5,917 bases of DNA, from the NCBI GenBank assembly GCA_027058255.1, contig JALUTE010000103.1, forward strand, positions 1-5,917, in the 5' to 3' direction. The first letter of the stretch is position 1, and every line of letters begins with the position of its first letter. Below the pieces are notes generated by a model that saw only the letters and a program-made list of their open reading frames with translations, had not been told where the DNA came from and ran no database searches. Source of the stretch: Methyloligella sp. (lineage in GTDB: Bacteria; Pseudomonadota; Alphaproteobacteria; Rhizobiales; JALUTE01). The position numbers were made by a program, and so were the translations under genes. Below, piece by piece: positions 1 to 5,917 of this stretch.

Positions 1-1
1 T

Positions 2-187
2 GCGCCGGCCAAGGCCGAGCCGCCCGCCCTGCCCATGCCCGCGGTGGCAACGCCCGTTCTGCCACGCCATGTCATTCGCCCCCGCCGCCGCCTGGATGTG
101 GCGGTGCGGGGCCGCAGCGGCCCGCAACGCAGCCTCGCGCAAGCCCTCGCAGATGCCAGCCTTCGCGCCGGCGAGGGCGCCGACTGA
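2..187 (+). CDS. 3' end of an unidentified upstream gene (partial)
   Basis: This is an open frame running in from the left edge with no stop until a TGA at 185-187, giving 61 visible C-terminal residues. I do not recognise the protein. The visible part starts Ala/Pro-rich (APAKAEPPALPMP), passes through a basic stretch (IRPRRRLDVAVRGRSG) and ends in a short possible helix (SLAQALADASLRAGEGAD). About 50 of the 61 codons end in G or C, which matches the coding genes of the window, and the frame ends cleanly before a gene-free stretch. This is why I read it as a real gene end rather than chance. It is on the same strand as the transport operon but 187 bases ahead of it, so it need not share a transcript. 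It could still be a chance open frame, because long open frames are common in GC-rich DNA. Confidence 0.5.
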   Translation, partial: APAKAEPPALPMPAVATPVLPRHVIRPRRRLDVAVRGRSGPQRSLAQALADASLRAGEGAD

Positions 188-297
188 GCCGCCCCGGCAC
201 CCGCCAGCGCCTGCAAGGCCACATCTGCCCCGCCATTGCCGCTCCGACAAGCCATGGCTCCTTTCCTTGGCCGCCGGTTTGGTGCACATTTGTCCGG

Positions 298-332
298 CAG
301 GGCGCGAGCTCCCGGCGCGCCAGGGCGCGAGC
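298..332. repeat. 12-base direct repeat upstream of the permease gene
   Basis: The sequence CAGGGCGCGAGC occurs at 298-309 and again at 321-332, 23 bases apart from start to start, in the gene-free stretch 188-374. A GGCGCGCC palindrome (314-321) overlaps the start of the second copy. GGCGCG at 301-306 could pair with CGCGCC at 316-321 to form a small hairpin. The position 43-77 bases ahead of the permease start would suit an operator or leader element, but in DNA this GC-rich such a repeat can arise by chance. I could not assign -35 and -10 boxes in 188-374. Confidence 0.35.
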
Positions 333-362
333 CCGGGGGCATGGATGGGCCGTGGAGGCGCC

Positions 363-369
363 GGAGGAG
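363..369 (+). promoter_or_regulatory. Ribosome binding site of the STAS-permease gene
   Basis: GGAGGAG lies five bases before the ATG at 375. It is the strongest Shine-Dalgarno match upstream of this gene and decides the start. The in-frame ATGs at 69 and 345 have no comparable site, and translating from 69 would add about 100 residues of Pro/Arg/Ala-rich sequence unlike any domain of this family. The ATG at 393 remains a weaker alternative. Confidence 0.7.
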
Positions 370-374
370 CGGCG

Positions 375-1559
375 ATGCACAAGCGCGAGTCAATGCGGGG
401 CGATGCAGGCGCGGGAGCCTCTGCCGGCCCCTCCTTCTCGATCACGCACGAGCCGTCCGGACTGCGGATCGAGGCACAGGGCGCATGGACCGTGCGCCAG
501 GCCGCGCGCATCGACGCCGCCCTGCGCGCGGTAAGCTTTCCCCGCCCCCTGCCCGAGGGCTATCGCAGCGTCCTGGACCTCTCCAATCTCACCCGGCTCG
601 ACACGGCCGGTGCCTGGCTGATCCACCGCACGATCGAAGGGTGGCGACGCGCCGGCCTGCGCGTCTCCCTCACCGGCGTGAGCGAGAATTTCGCCATCCT
701 CCTCGACGAGGTGGCCCGCCGCGGCGCCCGGGAGCTTCCCCCGCCCGAGCGGGCGAACCCCGTTGTCGAGCTTCTTGCCGATGCCGGCCGGACGGTCGCC
801 GGCATGGGGGCGGACCTGGTGGCGCTGACGGGTTTTCTTGGCGCCGTCACGGCCACATTCGTGCGAATGCTCGCCCAGCCCTGGCGCTTTCGCGCCATCG
901 CCTTCATGCATCATCTCGAGCACACGGGCCTGCGCGCCGTGCCCATCGTCTCCCTCATCTGCCTGCTGATCGGCGCGGTGATCATGCAGCAGGGCGCCGT
1001 GCAATTGCGCCCCTACGGGGCGGAGCCCTTCGCGGTCAATCTGCTCGGCATCCTCACCCTGCGCGAGGTCGGCGTCCTCCTCACCGCCATCATGGTGGCT
1101 GGCCGCTCGGGCTCGGCCTTCACGGCGGAGATCGGCTCGATGAAGATGCGCGAGGAGATCGACGCCATGCGGGCGCTCGGCATCGACCCGCTCGAGACCC
1201 TGGTTCTGCCCCGGCTGCTCGCGCTCATCATCGCCCTGCCGCTGCTCACCTTTCTCGGCGACATGATGGCGCTGCTCGGCGGCGGCCTGGTGGCGCTGGT
1301 CTATCTCGACCTCGACATGGTGACCTATGTGGAGCGGCTGCACGATGCGGTGACGGTCGATCATTTCTTCGTCGGCATGATCAAGACGCCCTTCGCGGCC
1401 CTCATCATCGCGCTCGTTGGCTGCCGGGAAGGGCTCGAGGTGCGTGGCAGCGCCGAATCCCTCGGCCTGCATGTGACCAGCGCCGTGGTGAAGGCGATCT
1501 TCCTCGTCATCATCGTCGACGCGGTGTTTGCGATGTTCCTGGCCGCGATCGGGATCTGA
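375..1559 (+). CDS. mlaE: MlaE-family ABC transporter permease with N-terminal STAS domain
   Basis: This 394-residue protein is the inner-membrane permease of an MCE-type lipid transporter, a family that moves phospholipid or other hydrophobic molecules between the inner membrane and the periplasm. Residues about 20-122 form a STAS domain. Its LDTAGAW motif (75-81) keeps a Thr (77) at the position of the Ser/Thr conserved in MlaB-like STAS proteins. Residues about 135-392 are the MlaE permease domain, with hydrophobic segments near 187-205, 222-243, 280-312, 336-350 and 370-392. The conserved core is LLGILTLREVGVLLTAIMVAGR (223-244), followed by SAFTAEIGSMKMREEIDAM (247-265), the stretch that contacts the ATPase. 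E. coli MlaE is about 260 residues and its STAS partner MlaB is a separate protein; here the two functions are joined. The ATPase gene follows after 16 bases. The family call is secure, but the substrate is not shown by sequence. Confidence 0.93.
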   Translation: MHKRESMRGDAGAGASAGPSFSITHEPSGLRIEAQGAWTVRQAARIDAALRAVSFPRPLPEGYRSVLDLSNLTRLDTAGAWLIHRTIEGWRRAGLRVSLTGVSENFAILLDEVARRGARELPPPERANPVVELLADAGRTVAGMGADLVALTGFLGAVTATFVRMLAQPWRFRAIAFMHHLEHTGLRAVPIVSLICLLIGAVIMQQGAVQLRPYGAEPFAVNLLGILTLREVGVLLTAIMVAGRSGSAFTAEIGSMKMREEIDAMRALGIDPLETLVLPRLLALIIALPLLTFLGDMMALLGGGLVALVYLDLDMVTYVERLHDAVTVDHFFVGMIKTPFAALIIALVGCREGLEVRGSAESLGLHVTSAVVKAIFLVIIVDAVFAMFLAAIGI

Positions 1560-1575
1560 GGAGGCAAGGGGGATC

Positions 1576-2448
1576 ATGGCCGGAGCGCGGGACAACGCGG
1601 GCGCAGAGCCCGGACGCGGTGGCGGCGGCAACGGCTCGCTGGCCCATGGGCGCGAGGCCATCATTCGCGTGCGCGGGCTCACCAAGCGGTTCGGGCGCCA
1701 GACCGTGTTCGACGGTCTCGACCTCGACGTCTGGCGCGGAGAGATCCTCGGCGTGGTCGGCGCATCGGGGGCGGGAAAGTCCGTGTTGCTCCGCTGCATC
1801 ATCGGGCTGGAGCCGGTGCAGGCGGGAACGATCGAGATTTTCGGCACGGACACCGCGCGCCTCGGCCACCGGCAATGGATGGAGCTCGAGACGCGCTGGG
1901 GCGTGCTGTTCCAGGACGGCGCGCTCTTCGGCTCCCTCACCGTTCTGCAGAACGTGCAGGTGCCCATGCGAGAGCATCTCGACCTGCCCCAGGCGATGAT
2001 GGATGAGCTGGCCCTGCTCAAGCTGGCCATGGTGGGGCTGGAGCCGGATGCCGCCCACAAGATGCCTGCCCAGCTCTCGGGCGGCATGCGCAAGCGCGTC
2101 GGGCTCGCCCGCGCCCTCGCGCTCGATCCCGATATCGTGTTTCTCGACGAGCCAACCTCGGGGCTCGACCCCATCGGCGCCGCCGCTTTCGACCGGCTGA
2201 TACGGAACTTACAACGAACATTGGGCCTTACGGTCTATATGGTCACACACGACCTTGATAGTATCTTCAAGGTCTGCGACCGTGTGGCGGTTCTCGCAGA
2301 GCGGCATATCGTGCGCGCGGGCAAGCCGGAGGAGCTCCAACGCCATCCGGGCCATCCCTGGGTGGAGGCGTACTTTTGCGGCGAGCGGGCGCACGGGCCC
2401 GTGCATGGCGGCGCAGCACCCGAAGGCGGCGGGGCAGAACGCATATAG
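1576..2448 (+). CDS. mlaF: MlaF-family ABC transporter ATP-binding protein
   Basis: This 290-residue protein is the ATPase that drives the permease encoded just upstream. All nucleotide-binding motifs are present: Walker A GASGAGKS (62-69), Q-loop Gln113 in LFQDGALFGSLTV, signature LSGGM (167-171), Walker B IVFLDE (187-192) with catalytic Glu192, D-loop SGLD (195-198) and H-loop His225 in VTHDLDSIF. The LFQDGALFGSLTV and LSGGMRKRVGLARAL forms are typical of the MlaF/Mkl group that pairs with MlaE. The ATG at 1576 is chosen because GGAGG (1560-1564) and AAGGGGG (1566-1572) precede it; an in-frame ATG at 1528 lies inside the permease gene. The N-terminal 25 residues are Gly-rich, and the C-terminus carries a short Gly/Ala/His-rich extension (about 272-290) of unknown role. 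Codons 209-229 use unusually AT-rich codons compared with the rest of the gene. Confidence 0.93.
   Translation: MAGARDNAGAEPGRGGGGNGSLAHGREAIIRVRGLTKRFGRQTVFDGLDLDVWRGEILGVVGASGAGKSVLLRCIIGLEPVQAGTIEIFGTDTARLGHRQWMELETRWGVLFQDGALFGSLTVLQNVQVPMREHLDLPQAMMDELALLKLAMVGLEPDAAHKMPAQLSGGMRKRVGLARALALDPDIVFLDEPTSGLDPIGAAAFDRLIRNLQRTLGLTVYMVTHDLDSIFKVCDRVAVLAERHIVRAGKPEELQRHPGHPWVEAYFCGERAHGPVHGGAAPEGGGAERI
2200..2262 (+). other. Low-GC codon patch inside the ATPase gene
   Basis: Codons 209-229 of the ATPase gene contain ATA, TTA, CAA, CGA, ACA (twice), CTT (twice), TAT, GAT and AGT. Eleven of 21 codons end in A or T, and the 63 bases contain 28 G or C (44%). The flanking sequence is strongly GC-ending. 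The reading frame is intact and the encoded residues (IRNLQRTLGLTVYMVTHDLDS) are normal for the family, including the H-loop His. A TATATG string sits at 2236-2241, but no -35 box lies at a proper distance on the plus strand. Confidence 0.6.
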
Positions 2449-2526
2449 GGCGACCTGGCAGGCCGCAACGGGTCTTCTGCCGTGTTGCCGCGCCAATCGG
2501 GAGGCGCAGTCTCGGGGGCGGATTTC

Positions 2527-3876
2527 ATGGAAACCAAGGCCAACCACATCATGATCGGCGCCTTCGTCATTGCGCTGGTGGCGGCGGGATTCGGCTTTCT
2601 CTACTGGCTGAAAGGCACGGGCGCCGGCCGGGGCGCGCAGACATACGCCATCCTGTTCGAGGGCTCGGTGAAGGGTCTCGCCCAGGCCGGCGATGTGCTG
2701 TTCAACGGCCTCAAGGTCGGCAAGGTGCGCAGCCTCGCCATCGACCCCGCGGACACCCGGCGCATCCGCGTTCTGGTGGATGTGCGGCCGGACACGCCCA
2801 TTCGCGAGAACTCCCGCGCCGGCATTGTGAGCCGGGGTCTCACCGGCTTCGCGGCCGTGCAGATCACGCCCGGCACGCCCGATTCGCCCCTGCTCGTCGC
2901 CCGGAGCGGCGAGCCCTATCCCCTCATCAAGGCCGACTCCGTCAAGACCCAGTCCCTGATGGAGGTCGCGCCCCAGGTGCTGGGCAATGCCAATGCCGTG
3001 TTCGCGCGCATCAACGATCTGCTGGCGAACAATGAGGACTCGATCCGCCGCGCCGTGCGCAATGTGGAAGAGTTCACGGCGGCGCTGAGCGCGCGAAAGG
3101 GCGATGTGGACACCATCATCACCAATGCACGGCGCATTTCCGACCAGCTTCGCACGGTGGGCGATGTGCTCGGCAAGGTCGAGCGTGTCGCCACGAGCCT
3201 GGATGGGCTGATCTCCGCCAATTCCGAGGCCATCGGGCGGACCATCGCCAATGCAGAGGAGTTCACCGCCGCGCTCAAGGACAAGGGCAAGGACGTCGCC
3301 GTGCTGATCGACGAGGCGCGCGATGCGGCCACGGGCCTGCGCAAGCTCACGGCGCGGCTCGAGGGCCTGCCGGAGGTCGTGACCAATGCGAACAAGATGA
3401 TCGCGCGCATCGACGGGCTGGTGGAGAAGAATGCCGCGCCGCTTTCCAAGACCATCGAGAATGTGCGCGCCTTCTCCGACACCCTCGCCGCCAACAAGGA
3501 CGAGGTGGACGCGATCATCAAGGACGCCAGGATTCTCTCCGGGCAGCTCAAGACCGTCGCGAACAAGATGGCCTCGACGCTCGATCAGGTCTCCGCGCTT
3601 CTGGGGGATGAGAACGGCAAGTCCTTCCTCGCCGAGGCGCGAGAGGCCGTCTCCGCCTTCCGCGATCTCGCGGTCAAGCTGGAGCGCACGATCGGCGATG
3701 GGGCGGGGAGCCTCACCCGGCAGGCCAAGCGGGGCCTCAAGGAGTTCGAGATGTTCATGCGCGACGGGCGCCGCGCGGCGCGCAGCCTGGATCGGGTGCT
3801 GACCAAGATCGAGCAGAACCCGCAAAGCCTGATATTTGGCGGATCGAGCGTTCCGGAATACAATCCGACTCAATAA
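2527..3876 (+). CDS. mlaD: Long MlaD-family (MCE domain) lipid-binding protein
   Basis: This 449-residue membrane-anchored protein is the periplasmic substrate-binding part of the transporter. MCE proteins form hexameric rings with a central hydrophobic pore. A short N-terminus is followed by one membrane segment (about 8-28) and an MCE domain (about 37-117) with the family core GLKVGKVRSLAI (61-72) and the ending GIVSRGLTGFAAVQITPG (99-116). From about 145 to 432 the protein is predicted to be helical with repeated units (separate entry). It ends with NPQSLIFGGSSVPEYNPTQ, resembling the C-terminal motif of proteobacterial long MCE proteins. E. coli MlaD is only about 183 residues, so this belongs to the long group. 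The ATG at 2527 starts directly before the membrane segment, with GGGGG at 2514-2518 as a modest ribosome binding site; an upstream ATG at 2482 would add 15 residues. The gene lies 78 bases after the ATPase gene. Confidence 0.92.
   Translation: METKANHIMIGAFVIALVAAGFGFLYWLKGTGAGRGAQTYAILFEGSVKGLAQAGDVLFNGLKVGKVRSLAIDPADTRRIRVLVDVRPDTPIRENSRAGIVSRGLTGFAAVQITPGTPDSPLLVARSGEPYPLIKADSVKTQSLMEVAPQVLGNANAVFARINDLLANNEDSIRRAVRNVEEFTAALSARKGDVDTIITNARRISDQLRTVGDVLGKVERVATSLDGLISANSEAIGRTIANAEEFTAALKDKGKDVAVLIDEARDAATGLRKLTARLEGLPEVVTNANKMIARIDGLVEKNAAPLSKTIENVRAFSDTLAANKDEVDAIIKDARILSGQLKTVANKMASTLDQVSALLGDENGKSFLAEAREAVSAFRDLAVKLERTIGDGAGSLTRQAKRGLKEFEMFMRDGRRAARSLDRVLTKIEQNPQSLIFGGSSVPEYNPTQ
3019..3663 (+). 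repeat. Coding repeat: helical units in the MCE protein C-terminal half
   Basis: At the protein level a unit of about 60-70 residues recurs, beginning at residues 165, 228 and 298, with a more diverged fourth copy from about 358. Aligned anchors are RRAVRNVEEFTAAL (174-187), GRTIANAEEFTAAL (237-250), SKTIENVRAFSDTL (307-320) and AREAVSAFRDLA (371-382). Each of the first three is followed by a charged linker and a second helix: GDVDTIITNAR, KDVAVLIDEAR and DEVDAIIKDAR. At the DNA level the copies are diverged, so this is an old duplication or a structural periodicity rather than a recent tandem repeat. Confidence 0.75.
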
Positions 3877-3937
3877 GCTCGCAAAGAGGGCGGAGCGGCA
3901 CGCCGGCCGCGATCTGAGACGACGACGGGGTGGGCAC

Positions 3938-4648
3938 ATGAGGCGAGGTGGAAAGCTGGTGGCCGGGGCGCTCATGTGCCTGGGGCTCTCCGGCTGCGCG
4001 CTCCTCGGTGCCGGCGCCGGCAAGGCGCCTGCGACCTTCGATCTGGTCGCGCCCGAGCGCGTGCCCCGCGCCGCCCGCTCGGACTGGCAGATCGTCGTCG
4101 CCGAACCCGGCGCCGTGCGGGCCCTGGCCGGGGACCGCATTCTCGTTCGCCCGGCCCCGGCCGAGATCGCCTATTATGGAAAGGCCGTCTGGGCCGACCG
4201 CCTGCCGCGGCTTCTCCAGGCGCGCCTCGTCGAGACCTTGCAGCGTTCGGGCCGGTTTCGCGCCGTGAGCGACGGGTCCGACCGCACGGAGGCCGATCTG
4301 CAGCTCTCCACGACCATCAATGCCTTCCACATCGAGGTCTCCGGCAAGCGTGCGACGGCCAATATCGCCCTTTCCCTCAAGGTCATCGAGGAGAGCGGCG
4401 GCCGGCTGATCGCATCGCGGGGGTTCGCAACCCGTGTGGGCGCCGCCGGGCGCGGCGTCGGCGCGGCCGTCGAGGCGTTGAATGCGGCACTGCGCGAAAT
4501 CCTGCCGCGCATCGCGCGCTGGGCCGCGCGCATCCCCTATGTCCGTGTCAGGCGTGATGCCAGCGCCGACGACCTCGGGGAAACGCCGGGTCCGGCCGCG
4601 GAGCGGCGTGCGCCTGCAGCCCTGCCACAGCTCTCCCGCGCCGGCTAG
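3938..4648 (+). CDS. ABC-type transport auxiliary lipoprotein (PqiC-like)
   Basis: This 236-residue protein is a probable outer-membrane lipoprotein that partners the MCE transporter. The N-terminus MRRGGKLVAGALMCLGLSGC is a lipoprotein signal peptide with lipobox LSGC and lipidated Cys20. The next residue is Ala, not Asp, which favours outer-membrane sorting by the enterobacterial rule. Family features follow: TFDLVAP (33-39), RILVRPAPAEIAYY (67-80), WADRLPRLLQARLVETLQRSGRF (85-107) and ADLQLSTTINAFHIE (119-133). These match the ABC auxiliary lipoprotein family that includes PqiC. The last 30 residues are Ala/Pro/Arg-rich and probably unstructured. The ATG at 3938 is chosen because the signal peptide begins there and GGGGTGGG (3927-3934) precedes it; an ATG at 3836 would overlap the MCE gene and bury the signal peptide. 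It is the last gene of the operon, 61 bases after the MCE gene. Confidence 0.88.
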   Translation: MRRGGKLVAGALMCLGLSGCALLGAGAGKAPATFDLVAPERVPRAARSDWQIVVAEPGAVRALAGDRILVRPAPAEIAYYGKAVWADRLPRLLQARLVETLQRSGRFRAVSDGSDRTEADLQLSTTINAFHIEVSGKRATANIALSLKVIEESGGRLIASRGFATRVGAAGRGVGAAVEALNAALREILPRIARWAARIPYVRVRRDASADDLGETPGPAAERRAPAALPQLSRAG

Positions 4649-4676
4649 GGCGAGGAGAGGGCAACCCCCCGTCCAT

Positions 4677-4695
4677 GCATCCGTCTGCCGGATGC
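4677..4695. terminator. Hairpin between convergent genes, possible two-way terminator
   Basis: GCATCCG (4677-4683) and CGGATGC (4689-4695) form a perfect 7-bp stem with a 5-base loop, placed in the 70-base gap between the lipoprotein stop and the rpoC stop. The location suits termination from both sides. No T-run follows the stem on either strand, so it is not a classical intrinsic terminator; it could assist Rho-dependent ending or protect the mRNA 3' ends. It is the clearest dyad in the gap. Confidence 0.45.
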
Positions 4696-4718
4696 GCCCC
4701 CAGGCGGCGCAGGCCGGT

Positions 4719-5917
4719 CTACTCGGCAGCGGCACCCTCCTCCGTCGAGCTGGCCTCGGCGGTATCGCCCGCCGCGGCCTTGGCTGCGTCCGCGGCGGCC
4801 TTCTCCTCGGCCTTCGCCGCCTTCGCCGCCTCTTTCTCGGCCTGGAGCTGACGCTCGGCCTCGATCCGCGCCTGCTCCTTCTGGATCATGTCGTCGCGAT
4901 GGGCCGCGATGCGATCGAAGCGGCGCAGCATGCCGCCGGTTCCGGCCGGGATGAGGCGGCCGACGATGACGTTCTCCTTCAGCCCCTCGAGCGTGTCGAC
5001 CTTGCCGCTGACGGCAGCCTCGGTGAGCACGCGTGTCGTCTCCTGGAAGGAGGCGGCCGAGATGAAGGAGCGCGTCTGCAGCGACGCCTTGGTGATGCCG
5101 AGCAGGATGGGCGTGCCCGTTGCCGGTTGGCCGCCTTCCTTCTCCACCTTGGCGTTGCGATCCTCGAACTCGAGCCGGTCCACCTGCTCGCCCTTGAGCA
5201 GGCCCGTATCGCCCGGGTCCTGGATCTCGATCTTCTGCAGCATCTGGCGGACGATCACCTCGATGTGCTTGTCGTTGATGGTCACGCCCTGGAGCCGATA
5301 GACGTCCTGAATCTCGTTGACGAGATAGGAGGCCAGCTCCTCCACGCCCTTGATGGCAAGGATGTCATGGGGCGCGGGCAGGCCGTCGAGCAGGAACTCG
5401 CCCTTCTCGATCCTGTCGCCCTCCTGGACGGAGAGTGGCTTGCCCTTGGGGATGAGATACTCCACGGGCTCTGCACCCTCCTCGTCGGGCACGATGGCGA
5501 TTCTGCGCTTGTTCTTGTAGTCGCGGCCGAACTTCACCGTTCCCGAGATCTCGGCGATGATGGCGTGATCCTTGGGGCGGCGCGCCTCGAACAGCTCCGC
5601 CACCCGCGGCAGACCGCCGGTGATGTCGCGCGTCTTGGCGCTCTCGAGCGGGATGCGCGCCAGCACGTCACCCGCCTGGACATGCTTGCCCGGCTCCACC
5701 GAGAGCACGGCCCCGGGGAAGAGCATGTATCGCGCCTCCCCACCACGGTCGAGCTTCACGGGCTTGCCCTTCTTGTCCTTGATCACGACAGTGGGCTTGA
5801 GGTCGGCGCCGCGCGGGCTCGCGCGCCAGTCCATGACGACGCGCTTGGTGATGCCGGTCGACTCGTCATACTCCTCGCTGACGGAGAGGCCCTCGACCAG
5901 ATCCTCGAAATCGACAT
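4719..5917 (-). CDS. rpoC: DNA-directed RNA polymerase subunit beta', C-terminal part (partial)
   Basis: This is the C-terminal 398 residues of the RNA polymerase beta' subunit; the gene continues beyond the right edge and the frame is open to it. The first visible residues (VDFEDLVEGLSVSEEYDESTGITKRVV) correspond to the lineage insertion within the trigger loop of proteobacterial beta'. Then come the second trigger-loop half and its surroundings, DITGGLPRVAELFEARRPK (97-115), followed by HDILAIKGVEELASYLVNEIQDVYRLQGVTINDKHIEVIVRQM and LLGITKASLQTRSFISAASFQETTRVLTEAAVSGK, and finally GLKENVIVGRLIPAGTG, which matches the conserved end of the core. An Ala/Glu/Lys-rich tail of about 54 residues follows before the TAG stop at 4719-4721. 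An ATG at 5834 is internal and is not the start. The gene is convergent with the transport operon, and no ribosomal protein gene (rpsL) follows it here. Confidence 0.97.
   Translation of the reverse strand, partial: VDFEDLVEGLSVSEEYDESTGITKRVVMDWRASPRGADLKPTVVIKDKKGKPVKLDRGGEARYMLFPGAVLSVEPGKHVQAGDVLARIPLESAKTRDITGGLPRVAELFEARRPKDHAIIAEISGTVKFGRDYKNKRRIAIVPDEEGAEPVEYLIPKGKPLSVQEGDRIEKGEFLLDGLPAPHDILAIKGVEELASYLVNEIQDVYRLQGVTINDKHIEVIVRQMLQKIEIQDPGDTGLLKGEQVDRLEFEDRNAKVEKEGGQPATGTPILLGITKASLQTRSFISAASFQETTRVLTEAAVSGKVDTLEGLKENVIVGRLIPAGTGGMLRRFDRIAAHRDDMIQKEQARIEAERQLQAEKEAAKAAKAEEKAAADAAKAAAGDTAEASSTEEGAAAE

Noticed and set aside
69..374. Extended N-terminus of the permease from an ATG at 69
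   Set aside because: The extra 102 residues look like non-coding GC-rich translation, overlap the likely end of the upstream gene, and the good ribosome binding site sits before the ATG at 375.
72..380. Small minus-strand frame of 102 codons at the left edge
   Set aside because: The product is Arg/Gly/Pro-rich with no recognisable feature, and it overlaps the more plausible plus-strand gene end at 2-187.
236..1999. Open frame of 587 codons on the plus strand in another frame over the permease gene
   Set aside because: The translation is Arg/Pro/Ala-rich with no domains, as expected for a shifted frame of a GC-rich gene. The permease frame has clear STAS and MlaE motifs.
390..2174. Open frame of 594 codons on the minus strand opposite the permease and ATPase genes
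   Set aside because: Its translation is a low-information His/Arg/Glu/Gly-rich sequence without domains, and both genes on the other strand show complete family motifs.
2236..2241. TATATG as a -10 box of an internal promoter for the MCE gene
   Set aside because: No acceptable -35 sequence lies 16-18 bases upstream; the nearest candidate, TTACAA at 2209-2214, gives a 21-base spacer.
2209..4140. Open frame of 643 codons on the minus strand across the ATPase end, MCE and lipoprotein genes
   Set aside because: It lies antisense to three well-recognised genes and its translation has no recognisable domain. Long antisense open frames are expected where the true genes strongly prefer G/C-ending codons.
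4888..5301. Plus-strand frame of 137 codons opposite rpoC
   Set aside because: It is antisense to a highly conserved part of beta' and its Ser/Arg-rich translation has no family features.

Overview
The window is a GC-rich stretch of bacterial chromosome, most likely from an alphaproteobacterium. The basis is a strong preference for G or C at third codon positions, an RpoC of proteobacterial type, and an MCE-type lipid transport operon in the arrangement common in that class (STAS-permease fusion, ATPase, long MCE protein, auxiliary lipoprotein). The genus cannot be named from this sequence alone. I see no tRNA, rRNA, CRISPR array, insertion sequence, phage gene or attachment site.

Layout. 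Positions 2-187 (+) read as the last 61 codons of a gene that starts before the window. A short gene-free stretch (188-374) follows. It holds a 12-base direct repeat and the ribosome binding site of the next gene, but no promoter I can assign. Four genes then run in one direction with small gaps (16, 78 and 61 bases) and look like a single operon: an MlaE-type permease with an N-terminal STAS domain (375-1559), its MlaF-type ATPase (1576-2448), a long MlaD/MCE substrate-binding protein (2527-3876) and a PqiC-like auxiliary lipoprotein (3938-4648). A 70-base gap with a perfect 7-bp hairpin separates this operon from the 3' end of rpoC on the minus strand (4719-5917), which is cut by the window edge. 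The two transcription units converge.

How the genes work together. By family knowledge, the permease and ATPase form an inner-membrane ABC core. The MCE protein is anchored next to it and holds lipid in a periplasmic ring. The lipoprotein probably sits on the inner face of the outer membrane. The window shows no MlaA, no MlaC shuttle and no separate MlaB. The STAS domain fused to the permease could replace MlaB. The helical repeats of the MCE protein could extend it toward the lipoprotein. This is an inference from gene content and protein length.

This is a recognisable, mostly ordinary housekeeping region, and I do not see a previously undescribed system. The points most worth a second look are the repeat architecture of the MCE protein, a sharply bounded low-GC codon patch inside the ATPase gene, the Ala/Glu/Lys-rich tail of RpoC, and rpoC ending against a convergent operon.
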